The notes under the pieces: model-generated | Database searches by the model: none | What the model saw: the letters and a program-made list of their open reading frames with translations, nothing else | What the model was told of the DNA's origin: nothing | Translations under genes and position numbers: made by a program | NCBI GenBank assembly: GCA_963819975.1 | Contig: CAWFYE010000004.1 | Span: 186,001 to 250,000, forward strand | DNA from: Palsa-1392 sp963819975 | Lineage (GTDB): Bacteria > Verrucomicrobiota > Verrucomicrobiia > Chthoniobacterales > UBA10450 | DNA: 64,000 nucleotides | Direction: 5' to 3' | Shown: positions 34,824-42,239 of the stretch, one piece after another | Position numbering within the stretch: the stretch's first letter is position 1 | Layout of the letters: each line of letters opens with the position of its first letter

Positions 34824-35009
34824 ATGCAAGCGACAGCGATAGTGGAAGGAAAGGTCGTCCGCTTCAAACTGTCTCCGGCGCTCGCTCGCGCGCATCGTGA
34901 GAACATTGGCAAACGGATGACCGAACGAAAAGCGATCGCGTTTGTGGAAGCGAAGCGGCGCGCGCGCACCTTGCGCCGTGCGCAACCCTATCTTGAGAGT
35001 CGTTCTTGA
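34824..35009 (+). CDS. antitoxin of a PIN-type TA pair
   Basis: 61 residues, small and basic: VEGKVVRFKLSPALARAHRE, MTERKAIAFVEAKRRARTLR. This is the compact antitoxin that usually precedes COG2402-type PIN toxins. The start ATG at 34824 is favoured over 34788. It overlaps the toxin gene by about 30 bp if the GTG start of the toxin is right. Confidence 0.65.
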   Translation: MQATAIVEGKVVRFKLSPALARAHRENIGKRMTERKAIAFVEAKRRARTLRRAQPYLESRS

Positions 35010-35409
35010 TACGTGCGTCCTCAAGCTGGCCACGTTCCCGGCCGAGAACAACGCCTCAGCGCTTATCTTTGAGCTTGCACGGGCCGGCTTGATCGAACCG
35101 TGGGTCAGCCCCGCGATTTTTGAGGAATATGCGCACGTCCTCGATGACCGGCCGGATTTCGTTGCCGAAGTTGTGGAGAGTTGTCGGCTCTGCCATCCAC
35201 TAACAGAACTGCGCATCATTCGTCACGAGCCGGACAACCGGTTCTTGGAATGCGCCTTCGCGGCGGACGCGGCCTACGTCATTACGGTCAACACTGCTGC
35301 GGGACATTTCGATCGGAAACAATTTCAAAGCGTGCGCATAGCCACGCCCGGTGAATTTCTGAATCTTCGCTCGGTCGCGCTCCTCGTGGGCGCGCTCGGC
35401 GATCGCTGA
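34978..35409 (+). CDS. PIN-domain toxin (COG2402 family)
   Basis: About 143 residues from GTG 34978 (a TTG at 34993 is also possible). PIN features: the first acidic residue in ILRVVLDTCVLKLATFP, SPAIFEEYAHVLDDRPDF with the second acid, and DNRFLECAFAADAAYVITV with the third and fourth. PIN toxins are Mg-dependent ribonucleases. The context (antitoxin overlap, repeat R1 before and R2 after) marks one complete cassette. Confidence 0.85.
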   Translation: MRNPILRVVLDTCVLKLATFPAENNASALIFELARAGLIEPWVSPAIFEEYAHVLDDRPDFVAEVVESCRLCHPLTELRIIRHEPDNRFLECAFAADAAYVITVNTAAGHFDRKQFQSVRIATPGEFLNLRSVALLVGALGDR

Positions 35410-35430
35410 GAAGTTTCATGCGAATCGGCG

Positions 35431-35555
35431 ATGGCTCGCACTGGCGCCTCGCGCGGCATCGCGTCGCTCTGCGTCGGAGTAGGCCAAGGCTTGGCCACGG
35501 TCTTCGAACGGGAGTAAGCTTTGGAAATGGGCCTGACAGTCAGATCGTTCGAGCG
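35431..35555 (+). repeat. thiolase 3'-end repeat R2 (125 bp)
   Basis: Matches 32098-32221 with one inserted T in the post-stop segment. Differences are mainly synonymous (ACC/ACT, GGG/GGA, GCG/GCC) plus an Ala-to-Ser change (GCCTCG) that repeat R6 shares. The stop codon is TAA instead of TGA. Confidence 0.95.
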
Positions 35556-35566
35556 CTGAAGACCGT

Positions 35567-35854
35567 CTATCTCCCGGCAGCAGATTTCTGCTCGCGGATG
35601 ATCTTCGCCAGCGCTCGCAGTGACCCATTTACCGCTTTGGCGCTCGGGAAGGCGCGGGCGACGTCGGGTTCCAGCACGACAACGTTGGTTCCTTGCGCAT
35701 AACGCCCAGCGTATTTGCCACGCGTACCGTCGGCGAAATCGTATTCCGGCTGGATGTCGGGATCGATTTGCTTACCTGGTTTTTTCATACGTCCGTCGTT
35801 CGCGCCTGCTCGCTTTGGAGCTTTAAACCGCCGCTTCGTAAGGTTCGTCTTCAA
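35567..35854 (-). CDS. small conserved protein, antitoxin-like orphan
   Basis: 95 residues, or 73 if it starts at MKKPGKQIDPD. The core IQPEYDFADGTRGKYAGRYA, QGTNVVVLEPDVARAFPSAK and VNGSLRALAKIIREQ is a pattern I have seen in short proteins near TA modules of cyanobacteria and Verrucomicrobia, where they act or are predicted as antitoxins. No toxin gene of its own is adjacent; the PemK/Phd pair follows upstream on the same strand. Confidence in the function is low. Confidence 0.55.
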   Translation of the reverse strand: MKTNLTKRRFKAPKRAGANDGRMKKPGKQIDPDIQPEYDFADGTRGKYAGRYAQGTNVVVLEPDVARAFPSAKAVNGSLRALAKIIREQKSAAGR

Positions 35855-35873
35855 CTGCGACTCCGAGCCACGC

Positions 35874-36206
35874 TTACTGTATCTGAAGCCGCAAAGTTTC
35901 GGCGATCTTGCGCCCGATCGCGACGCGCCGCGGCGCGGTCACCTTCCCGCGCCGCTCTTCGAACTCGGCTTTCGGTAGCAGATAAATCACATCGCAACGA
36001 ACCGCCGTTTTCCAGTCGAGCCCATCTGCGCCATTCAGGATAACCTCGTTCTTTTTGGCTTCTCGGTTGACCTTCGCTGATGTGCAGATCAGAGCGTTCA
36101 CATACTCGAGATCACTGTTTAGACACCGTTCATCATTGGAGATGATGACGGCGGGATGCGGCTTCTCCTCCTCGAACGGGAAGAGATAAATCTCCCACTG
36201 CCTCAC
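35874..36206 (-). CDS. PemK/MazF-family toxin
   Basis: 110 residues from a GTG whose GTGA overlaps the antitoxin stop. Family features: VRQWEIYLFPFEEEKPHPAV, IISNDERCLNSDLEYVNALI, and EVILNGADGLDWKTAVRCDV, then a C-terminal RVAIGRKIAETLRL. This is the small barrel ribonuclease fold of PemK/MazF. Together with the Phd-like antitoxin it forms one module on the minus strand. Confidence 0.85.
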   Translation of the reverse strand: MRQWEIYLFPFEEEKPHPAVIISNDERCLNSDLEYVNALICTSAKVNREAKKNEVILNGADGLDWKTAVRCDVIYLLPKAEFEERRGKVTAPRRVAIGRKIAETLRLQIQ

Positions 36207-36445
36207 TTCACGAGCTTCCGCGCCGAGCGAGCGGCGAGCTTGTTCGATTCCTTCGCCTCCAGCTTCCCGTAGCAATCCTCAAAATATCCGTGCGGACGCA
36301 TAGGAACCGGCTCGGGAATTTCGAGCTTAGTTAGAACGAGAAGCTTCGATTTGCGCACAATGACGATCTGCTCGCCTTCCAGCGCGCGGTCGGCGATCTC
36401 CCCAAGCCGTTGTTTCGCTTCGCTGATCGACACCGTTGCAGGCAT
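36203..36445 (-). CDS. Phd/YefM-type antitoxin
   Basis: 80 residues. The N-terminal DNA-binding dimer is recognisable as ATVSISEAKQRLGEIADRAL, EGEQIVIVRKSKLLVLTKLE. The C-terminal tail (YFEDCYGKLEAKESNKLAAR) should wrap the toxin. It overlaps the PemK-like toxin gene by 4 bp. Confidence 0.87.
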   Translation of the reverse strand: MPATVSISEAKQRLGEIADRALEGEQIVIVRKSKLLVLTKLEIPEPVPMRPHGYFEDCYGKLEAKESNKLAARSARKLVK

Positions 36446-36592
36446 GTCTATTTTTAGTCAATTTACAGACTAAAACAAGTCTTTATTCGGGCGTCCAGGG
36501 GGAACGGACTGTGCAGATCATGGACTCCTGCACATGGGCGCCGCGACGCACGTGGCGCACCTGCTGTACCGCAGCCGGGGTGGTAACGAGAA

Positions 36593-36624
36593 TGAGTTTG
36601 GAAGTGGGCCTGAGAGTCAGATCG
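36593..36624 (+). repeat. thiolase 3'-end repeat R3 (post-stop core only, 32 bp)
   Basis: TGAGTTTGGAAGTGGGCCTG and the following AGAGTCAGATCG match the parental segment 32182-32213 in all but four bases. Only the part after and including the stop codon remains. It marks a cassette boundary before the RelE-like pair at 36681. Confidence 0.8.
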
Positions 36625-36680
36625 CTTGTACCGATCAGAAAGATTGCGGCCCACGGTGAAAAAAGCTAGAATCGAGTGCG

Positions 36681-36881
36681 ATGAGCGTCGAACAAATCAA
36701 GTCCGCGATCGCCGAGTTGTCCTTGGAGGAACGGGCTGAGCTAGCGGCGTGGTTTCACGGCTGGGGTGACGACGAATGGGACGCGCAGATGAAGGCCGAC
36801 ATCGCCTCTGGCAAGCTCGACCAAATTCTGCGCCAAGTGGATGAAGACGTCCACGCTGGGCGGCTGCGCGAAACGCCGTGA
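36681..36881 (+). CDS. addiction-module antitoxin
   Basis: 66 residues: MSVEQIKSAIAELSLEERAE, LAAWFHGWGDDEWDAQMKAD, ending DEDVHAGRLRETP. This is the usual small acidic antitoxin of the addiction module component family, found with RelE/ParE-like toxins. Its TGA overlaps the GTG start of the toxin. Confidence 0.85.
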   Translation: MSVEQIKSAIAELSLEERAELAAWFHGWGDDEWDAQMKADIASGKLDQILRQVDEDVHAGRLRETP

Positions 36882-37135
36882 TTTCGCGGACAGAAGCGCG
36901 CTTCTGGCGTCTTTTTGAAACGTTACCCGCGGATGCGCAGGCGCTCGCCCGCGAGAAGTATCGGCTTTGGGCGCGCGATCCCTTCTACCCCTCGATGATG
37001 TTTAAGCCGCTCGGCAGAAACGTCTGGTCCGTTCGCATTGGCGATCACTACCGCGCACTTGGGAAACGCTCAGGTGACCTGATCGTCTGGTTCTGGATCG
37101 GCACGCACGAGCAGTACAACAACTTCCGCTTTTGA
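36878..37135 (+). CDS. RelE/ParE-like toxin
   Basis: 85 residues from GTG 36878. RelE-like layout: helix TEARFWRLFETLPADAQALA, then DPFYPSMMFKPLGRNVWSVR, IGDHYRALGKRSGDLIVWFW, IGTHEQYNNF. The IGTHxxY end is typical of this subgroup. It overlaps its antitoxin by 4 bp. Repeat R4 begins 5 bp after its stop codon. Confidence 0.87.
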   Translation: MISRTEARFWRLFETLPADAQALAREKYRLWARDPFYPSMMFKPLGRNVWSVRIGDHYRALGKRSGDLIVWFWIGTHEQYNNFRF

Positions 37136-37139
37136 GCTG

Positions 37140-37399
37140 CGCCGCGCAGGCCCTCGCCTGCCAGCGCGAACTGGGCATCGACAACGCAAAATTGAACGTC
37201 AACGGCGGCGCGATTGCGATCGGTCACCCGCTTGGTTGCAGCGGCGCCCGCCTGGCCACGACGCTGGTCCACCAGATGGCTCGCACCGGCGCCGCGCGCG
37301 GCATCGCGTCGCTCTGCGTCGGGGTAGGCCAAGGCTTGGCGACGGTCTTCGAACGGGAGTAAGCTTGGAAATGGGCCTGACTGTCAGATCGTTCGAGCG
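37140..37399 (+). repeat. thiolase 3'-end repeat R4 (260 bp)
   Basis: Matches 31962-32221 without gaps. Visible differences: GAG/GAA, ATA/ATT and GGG/GGC (all silent), TGA/TAA stop and two changes after the stop. The next bases CTGCCGC also agree with the parental flank, so here the shared segment runs about 7 bp further than in the others. Confidence 0.95.
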
Positions 37400-37517
37400 C
37401 TGCCGCGCCTCTACAACGCATCCCACCCGCTGCGCATCGAGATGGTGAATGCGGATGAGACCGCCCCGGCCGCGTTGTGAGAAAGGCGCCGAGCTTTACG
37501 CGAAGGCGTGATCGCTG

Positions 37518-37588
37518 TCTGGGGAGCACAGGCTGCCAGCCTGCAGCGCCAGTCCGGCTTCGGACTTTCGGCTGCTAGCCGAAACGAA
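37518..37588 (+). repeat. cluster of three small hairpins in the cassette spacer
   Basis: Within the 227-bp gap before the MazEF pair, the segment contains AGGCTGCCAGCCT, AGTCCG-GCTT-CGGACT and CGGCT-GCT-AGCCG, three successive inverted repeats. The GGCTGCCAGCCTGCAG piece resembles intergenic elements that I recall from Verrucomicrobia. Before it, 37409-37480 encodes a possible gene-end remnant (NASHPLRIEMVNADETAPA). Confidence 0.45.
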
Positions 37589-37626
37589 CTTTTCAACCAC
37601 AAGCTTTTCAATTACCGTGCTTTCTC

Positions 37627-37821
37627 ATGAGCACTCGTGAACTGATCGAGCAAGAGATCGACGCTCTCCCCGAGCCGTTGCAGCGCAAGGTCTACGAGTA
37701 CGCAGTGCGTTTGAAGAAGAGCGAACAAGAAGACGGGTTCAACGGCGTGGCGTTGAGCGAATCCGTTCTCGCGCGCGACTGGAATTCGCCCGAAGAGGAC
37801 GCCGCGTGGGCAAACCTGTAG
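37627..37821 (+). CDS. small antitoxin (DUF2281-like)
   Basis: 64 residues: STRELIEQEIDALPEPLQRK, VYEYAVRLKKSEQEDGF, and an acidic end SPEEDAAWANL. These are typical of DUF2281-type antitoxins with an N-terminal helix pair. It overlaps the MazF-like toxin gene by 16 bp. Confidence 0.8.
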   Translation: MSTRELIEQEIDALPEPLQRKVYEYAVRLKKSEQEDGFNGVALSESVLARDWNSPEEDAAWANL

Positions 37822-38135
37822 CGGGCGAAGTCGTCGTTATTCCGTTCCCGCAGACGGACCTCACCGTCGGCAAGCGCCGGCCCGCGCTCGTCCTCGTCAG
37901 TTTGCCTGGCGACGATCTAATCCTCTGCCAGATCACCACGCGCGCCCGAGCCGATAACCTGTCGATCCCGCTCGACAGCCGCGATTTCGAACGCGGCCAG
38001 CTGAACCAGCCGAGCTTCATCCGTCCGCAGCGGTTGTTCACGCTGGAGCGGCGATTGATTATCTACACCGTTGGTAAGATTCAGAAACGGAAACTGCAGG
38101 AAGTGCTCGCCAGAGCGCGCGAGCTCTTCGAATAG
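37806..38135 (+). CDS. mazF: MazF/PemK-family toxin
   Basis: 109 residues from GTG 37806. Features: GEVVVIPFPQTDLTVGKRRP, ALVLVSLPGDDLILCQITTR, then QLNQPSFIRPQRLFTLERRL and a C-terminal GKIQKRKLQEVLARARELF. The PFPxxD start and RPALVL block are classical for MazF sequence-specific mRNA interferases. It is paired with the overlapping antitoxin. Confidence 0.92.
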   Translation: MGKPVAGEVVVIPFPQTDLTVGKRRPALVLVSLPGDDLILCQITTRARADNLSIPLDSRDFERGQLNQPSFIRPQRLFTLERRLIIYTVGKIQKRKLQEVLARARELFE

Positions 38136-38171
38136 TCTGAACCTGCCGAAGCCATGAAAACCGAGATGCGC

Positions 38172-38406
38172 CGCGAGCTGGGCATCGATAACGCAAAATT
38201 GAACGTCAACGGCGGCGCGATAGCGATCGGTCACCCGCTTGGTTGCAGCGGCGCCCGCCTGGCCACGACGCTGGTCCACCAGATGGCTCGCACCGGCGCC
38301 GCGCGCGGCATCGCGTCGCTCTGCGTCGGGGTAGGCCAAGGCTTGGCCACGGTCTTCGAACGGGAGTGAGTTTGGCGGTGGGCCTGACTGTCAGATCGTT
38401 CGAGCG
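38172..38406 (+). repeat. thiolase 3'-end repeat R5 (235 bp)
   Basis: Matches 31987-32221 without gaps, with silent changes such as GAC/GAT and GCG/GCC. The post-stop segment is TGAGTTTGGCGGTGGGCCTG. The YefM/RelE cassette follows after a 174-bp spacer without recognisable genes. Confidence 0.95.
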
Positions 38407-38580
38407 CCCGGCGCCCCTGCCACGCATCCGTGGTATGCGCTCGATTGCCGCGTCGTCGCGGGTGGAGCTGGAAGGCAACGGCCGCGGCACGAGGTTGGTG
38501 CGTGGCTTGAGCGAGCTAATTTTTAACTCCGCAACGATCAAACTATAGATGCGCGCAATCAGCTTAGGCCTAAATTAACA

Positions 38581-38784
38581 ATGATGAAGACGCTCGATCC
38601 CAAAGCAGAATATCTGGTCAAGAACGGCAAACCGACGGCCGTCATCTTGCCGATCGCCGAGTATGAAGAGCTGCTGGAGGATTTGCACGACCTCGCAGTC
38701 ATTGCGCGCCGCAAGGACGAGCCACTTATCCCGCTCGCTGAAGTGAAACGCCGTCGGAAGCGCAATGGCCGAGTACGCCGTTAG
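38581..38784 (+). CDS. Phd/YefM-type antitoxin
   Basis: 67 residues: LDPKAEYLVKNGKPTAVILP, IAEYEELLEDLHDLAVIARR, then a basic end. The PTAVILPxxEYEELLEDLxDL pattern is characteristic of the RelB/Phd group paired with RelE. The gene overlaps the toxin by 20 bp. Confidence 0.88.
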   Translation: MMKTLDPKAEYLVKNGKPTAVILPIAEYEELLEDLHDLAVIARRKDEPLIPLAEVKRRRKRNGRVRR

Positions 38785-39025
38785 TTTTCGCCGCTCGGCT
38801 GACAAGGACCTTCGTCGGCTCGGTACTGGGACTGAACGGCGCGTGTTGCGCGCAATCGATCGACTGGCGATGCAGCCGCGGCCCGATGGCTGCCGCAAAC
38901 TGGTGGGAAGCGAAGACGCCTTTCGCATTCGGATCGGCGATTACCGCGTGATCTACACCGTGGACGACGAAAATCGCGACGTCGTCATCGAAAGTATCCG
39001 CCACCGCCGCGAAGCATACCGCTAG
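38765..39025 (+). CDS. relE: RelE-family toxin
   Basis: 86 residues. MAEYAVSFRRSADKDLRRL, the central GCRKLVGSEDAFRIRIGDYR, VIYTVDDENRDVVIESIRHR and REAYR are all standard RelE/ParE. RIRIGDYRVIY and the final RHRREAYR carry the basic catalytic surface residues. It acts as a ribosome-dependent mRNA nuclease in the family. Confidence 0.93.
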   Translation: MAEYAVSFRRSADKDLRRLGTGTERRVLRAIDRLAMQPRPDGCRKLVGSEDAFRIRIGDYRVIYTVDDENRDVVIESIRHRREAYR

Positions 39026-39093
39026 GCGGTTCTGCTTACGCTGTTTTCAGCTCTCAGCTTTTCAGATTTCAGCTTTTTTCTTTTCGGGAGATT

Positions 39094-39171
39094 CGTCGGG
39101 GTAGGACAAGGCTTGGCGACGGTCTTCGAACGGGAGTGAGCTTGGAAGTGAGCGACTACTTTAGATCGAGC
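39094..39171 (+). repeat. thiolase 3'-end repeat R6a (78 bp, degenerate end)
   Basis: Matches 32139-32221 with about 5 bp missing near the end (AGATCG-AGC instead of AGATCGTTCGAGC) and several changes after the stop codon. It follows a pyrimidine-rich stretch (39046-39089). The stop codon of the minus-strand DUF5615 toxin gene (39156) lies inside it. Confidence 0.85.
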
Positions 39172-39473
39172 TCTGTATAGCTGCCCGGGTGCGTTGCCGC
39201 CACCGCGGCGGCGATTTCGGCCGCGTTTGGCTCCAACTTCGGCCAGCTCGCGTGCGGCAGCACCACGATGGCGATTCTCCGGCCAGTCAGGTTCTGCTGG
39301 TAGCGCAGTTGCTTGTCCGTAGTCACCAACACATCAAACTGCGCTTCCGCTGCCTCGAGCAACTCGCCATTCGAAAGTTCGGCCCAACCCGCTTCGAACG
39401 CAGTCACGACATCGTGCCCTGCCAAATGCGTGCGCAGTGGCACCGGCGTTCCTTGATCAAAGAGAACACGCAC
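39156..39473 (-). CDS. DUF5615 PIN-like toxin
   Basis: About 105 residues from GTG 39473. VRVLFDQGTPVPLRTHLAGH, DVVTAFEAGWAELSNGELLE and QFDVLVTTDKQLRYQQNLTG are the DUF5615 (Mut7-C/PIN-like) pattern with the acidic residues LFDQG and TTDKQL. It is normally paired with a DUF433 antitoxin, as here; the two genes are only 5 bp apart. Confidence 0.87.
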   Translation of the reverse strand: MRVLFDQGTPVPLRTHLAGHDVVTAFEAGWAELSNGELLEAAEAQFDVLVTTDKQLRYQQNLTGRRIAIVVLPHASWPKLEPNAAEIAAAVAATHPGSYTELDLK

Positions 39474-39478
39474 GCGAA

Positions 39479-39697
39479 TCAGACTGTGGCGAGGCTCGCC
39501 TCCGCGAACTCGAGGACCGCAAGCGCCTGGGCGCGGGTGACGCCGGGGAACCATTCCAAAAACTGGTCAACCGTCGCTCCGTCCTCCAGATTCTCGAACA
39601 ACGTCTTCACCGGCACACGTGTTCCCCGAAAAAGCCACGCGCCGCTCACCCTCTCAGGGGATCGTTCGACAGCCGTGCACGCCGTCCAGTCAAGCAT
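39479..39697 (-). CDS. DUF433 antitoxin
   Basis: 72 residues. SGAWLFRGTRVPVKTLFENL, EDGATVDQFLEWFPGVTRAQ and ALAVLEFAEASL give the DUF433 helix-turn-helix signature (GTRVPV...FP.VT). It precedes the DUF5615 toxin on the minus strand. Confidence 0.9.
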   Translation of the reverse strand: MLDWTACTAVERSPERVSGAWLFRGTRVPVKTLFENLEDGATVDQFLEWFPGVTRAQALAVLEFAEASLATV

Positions 39698-39778
39698 GCT
39701 TAAAGTGTAATCGCTTGCGCTTTCCCGGCAAAGGAATAGTCATCTGGGGTGGAGCTTGGCGTTAGTCTCATAATCTCG

Positions 39779-40139
39779 GCGTTCATGGGGCTCGGACCCG
39801 TGCCCGCGATGCGCAAGGCGCTTCTGCGCGCGGAACTGACGCTCGACCGCATCGACCTGTTCGAGTTGAACGAGGCGTTCGCCGCGCAGGCCCTCGCCTG
39901 CCAGCGCGAGCTGGGCATCGACAACGCAAAATTGAACGTCAACGGCGGCGCGATTGCGATCGGTCACCCGCTTGGTTGCAGCGGCGCCCGCCTGGCCACG
40001 ACGCTGATCCACCAGATGGCTCGCACCGGCGCCTCGCGCGGCATCGCGTCGCTCTGCGTCGGGGTAGGACAAGGCTTGGCGACGGTCTTCGAACGGGAGT
40101 GAGTTTGGAAATGGGCCTGACGGTCAGATCGTTCGAGCG
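39779..40139 (+). repeat. thiolase 3'-end repeat R7 (361 bp, longest partial copy)
   Basis: Same length as the reference 31861-32221, no gaps. It is the most diverged copy: besides silent changes it has conservative replacements (Ile to Met, Asn to Glu, Val to Ile, Ala to Ser) that keep a plausible thiolase C-terminus. It therefore looks like the end of an allele from a related organism rather than a decayed local copy. Confidence 0.95.
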
Positions 40140-40290
40140 GCCGGCGCACATTGAACCGGGCCGCCGCTGGCGGTATACTCACCGTGAGCGCGGGCGAGGT
40201 TATCAAAGAACTCGCCGCCGATGAACTGTGAAGGGCGTGCCGAAATTGACCGAGGATGAAATTCTAAACCTGCCGCGATAGCATCTGGTT

Positions 40291-40479
40291 GTGAGCGATC
40301 CCGTCAAATACCTGACCGACGAGCGTGGCGAGCGCACCGCTGTCGTCCTTGCTCTTGCCGACTACGAGAAACTCCTCGAGGACCCGGATGATTTGGCCGG
40401 CGTCGCGGAGCGCAGGGAAGAACCGACCATACCGCACGAGCAGTTTGTCGCGGAACTGAAGCGCAATGGCGTCGTTTGA
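40291..40479 (+). CDS. Phd/RelB-type antitoxin
   Basis: 62 residues from GTG 40291: DPVKYLTDERGERTAVVLAL, ADYEKLLEDPDDLAGVAERR. Same family as the antitoxin at 38581. Its toxin partner immediately downstream is broken, so this may now be an orphan antitoxin. Confidence 0.82.
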   Translation: MSDPVKYLTDERGERTAVVLALADYEKLLEDPDDLAGVAERREEPTIPHEQFVAELKRNGVV

Positions 40480-40726
40480 CCGCTGGCGCGCATCAATCAG
40501 GAAAGACCTGCGTTCGCATTCACCGGCAGGATGTCCCGAGGCTCCTTGCCTAGGCGGCGAAACTCGTCGAGGACCCGCTGCCGCACGGATCCGAAAAGCT
40601 CGCTGGCTCCGAGCGCACGTATCGGATCGTGTTGTGGACTACCGGATCGTTTACGAATTCATTCGCGATGCGAAGCTCATCGAAGTAGAACGTGTGCGAC
40701 ATTGCAGAGAGGTTTATCGCCGATGA
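40466..40726 (+). pseudogene. frameshifted RelE toxin
   Basis: The start (ASIRKDLR) and the end (VVDYRIVYEFIRDAKLIEVE, RVRHCREVYRR) are RelE. The middle, KLVEDPLPHGSEKLAGSERT, is encoded in another frame, and a TAG interrupts that frame before it. At least two frameshifts are needed to restore a normal toxin. The cassette has lost its toxin activity. Confidence 0.8.
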
Positions 40727-41098
40727 ACATCACGCGCCAAGCCACGGCAGACACGCTCGCCGAGTACCTCCATGGCAACGTCGGCCAGGTGGAACTCGTT
40801 GATCGTGCGGGACGGGCGGTGATAGACGGCGAGTTCGAAGAAGCTGCGGCTGAATGGAGCCGGCGAGAAGTCGTGCGACATGGACGGGAAGCCGGAACTG
40901 GCGAGCGAAGGTTCGAACGACTCAACTGGTTGCCAACATCATCGGCCGCATCGGCCTCGCAGATGTGGCGGAGTTCGGCCTGCAGTCGCGAGATTGTGAA
41001 GAACTGCTCCGACGGCAGGGTATCGCCTCACCGTCACCGTCGCCAGCGACTCGGGCGGGGATCCGCTTCCGTAGCTCACTGTCAGGATTTGAACTCTG
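40723..41098 (+). pseudogene. frameshifted companion gene of the RelE cassette
   Basis: Begins MNITRQATADTLAEYLHGNV, GQVELVDRAGRAVIDGEF with an ATGA overlap to the toxin. The continuation VANIIGRIGLADVAEFGLQS, RDCEELLRRQG is in a different frame. In intact form such proteins (about 100 residues, ending xDCExLLRRLGY) often follow RelE/HigB-like modules. The role is unknown. Confidence 0.6.
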
Positions 41099-41164
41099 AC
41101 CCCCAAAGGCGATGTCGATCGGATCAAGTAACCCGGTCGTCTCGCTCGAGCTCGCGTCGAACCC

Positions 41165-42226
41165 GTGGCCAAAGCTAAGCGGAGAAGCGAACAGCATCTC
41201 GTCGATGCAGATGGGCAGCAGCTACTACGTGCGTGCCTCCCTCGTCACTGGGTGTTGCGAGAATATCGACCAGACTATGGGCTCGACTATTCGCTTGAAA
41301 TCTTTCGAGATTCCTCGGGAACCGACCAGCACTGCCAAACGTATGAAACACTTGGCGAACACCTCTTTATTCAGCTAAAAACAGTAGCTGATCCGAAGGT
41401 CGCACCGCTGAAGGTTTTCAGACGGCACAATGTCGAAAAGGCCCGCGAGTCGCTAGACAAAAACGAACTCGTAGGGGAACCGGAGACTTTCAGAATCCAG
41501 ATCGAGCGGTCCGAGCTGGTGACTATCGAGCGGATGGGCGTCGGAGTTCCCGTGTTGCTCGTTCTCGCCAACCTTGCTGACAAACATTGTTATTTCGTCT
41601 GCCTGAATGACTACATCGACAAGATTCTAATTCCGCAGTACGAGGATTACACCGCGAAGGAGAGTCGCACAATTCATATACCAAAAGCGAACGTCGTAGG
41701 CGGTGAGCGTACGGGAGTCGTCGCACTCAGGTGGTACAGCCAGCGTCCGAAGTTGTACGCCGCGTTTCAGCGTATCGCTTATCAATATGCTGAGCTCCAG
41801 TATGCCTGGAACACGCCGCAGTTCCGCGGAGCCGCACGTTACTTCGCACTGAGGATTGCGCGGTACGACTTTTGGAGGGACACGGAAGTATGGAAGCTCA
41901 TTCGGTATTACGGTCTGAGGCTCGAAGAGTTCTTGGAAACGGGCAGACCGAACTTGCTCGCGCACCAGGACGAAGCGTTCGCTTCATTAAGCGAAAACGA
42001 TGGAGCCGAGTGGGGTGAAATCAAAGAACTCCTCGAGACAGAAGAGATCCTCGAGCTCTGGCGCCTTTTGACTATGCTAGCGCGGAATTACGAAGATGTG
42101 TGTCGAGAGTGGTTTCTCCCGACCGCTTTAGGTCTATGGACCGATACTCCTAGGGCGCCGCAAACAGCTGCCGACGCTTCGAAATCACGCGAACGGAACG
42201 AGGGAAGGGGTGGGCAAGTTAGCTAG
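41165..42226 (+). CDS. DUF4365-type nuclease-like protein
   Basis: 353 residues. The N-terminal domain has the DUF4365 pattern: REYRPDYGLDYSLEIF followed by LGEHLFIQLKTVAD, i.e. an acidic residue and a QxK end like a PD-(D/E)XK nuclease. The rest is helical (AYQYAELQYAWNTPQFRG, LETEEILELWRLLTMLARNY). DUF4365 proteins are frequent in defence islands. It is transcribed toward the two minus-strand genes that follow. Confidence 0.7.
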   Translation: MAKAKRRSEQHLVDADGQQLLRACLPRHWVLREYRPDYGLDYSLEIFRDSSGTDQHCQTYETLGEHLFIQLKTVADPKVAPLKVFRRHNVEKARESLDKNELVGEPETFRIQIERSELVTIERMGVGVPVLLVLANLADKHCYFVCLNDYIDKILIPQYEDYTAKESRTIHIPKANVVGGERTGVVALRWYSQRPKLYAAFQRIAYQYAELQYAWNTPQFRGAARYFALRIARYDFWRDTEVWKLIRYYGLRLEEFLETGRPNLLAHQDEAFASLSENDGAEWGEIKELLETEEILELWRLLTMLARNYEDVCREWFLPTALGLWTDTPRAPQTAADASKSRERNEGRGGQVS

Positions 42227-42239
42227 GCTGCCACATCAT

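Noticed and set aside
37132..37362. Short plus-strand frames in the repeats as small thiolase genes
   Set aside because: They are truncated thiolase C-termini without the reactive Cys90 region. They cannot be enzymes and are better explained as parts of the repeats.
31861..40139. CRISPR array
   Set aside because: Repeats are 32-361 bp, irregularly spaced, and separated by protein-coding TA genes; no cas genes are present.
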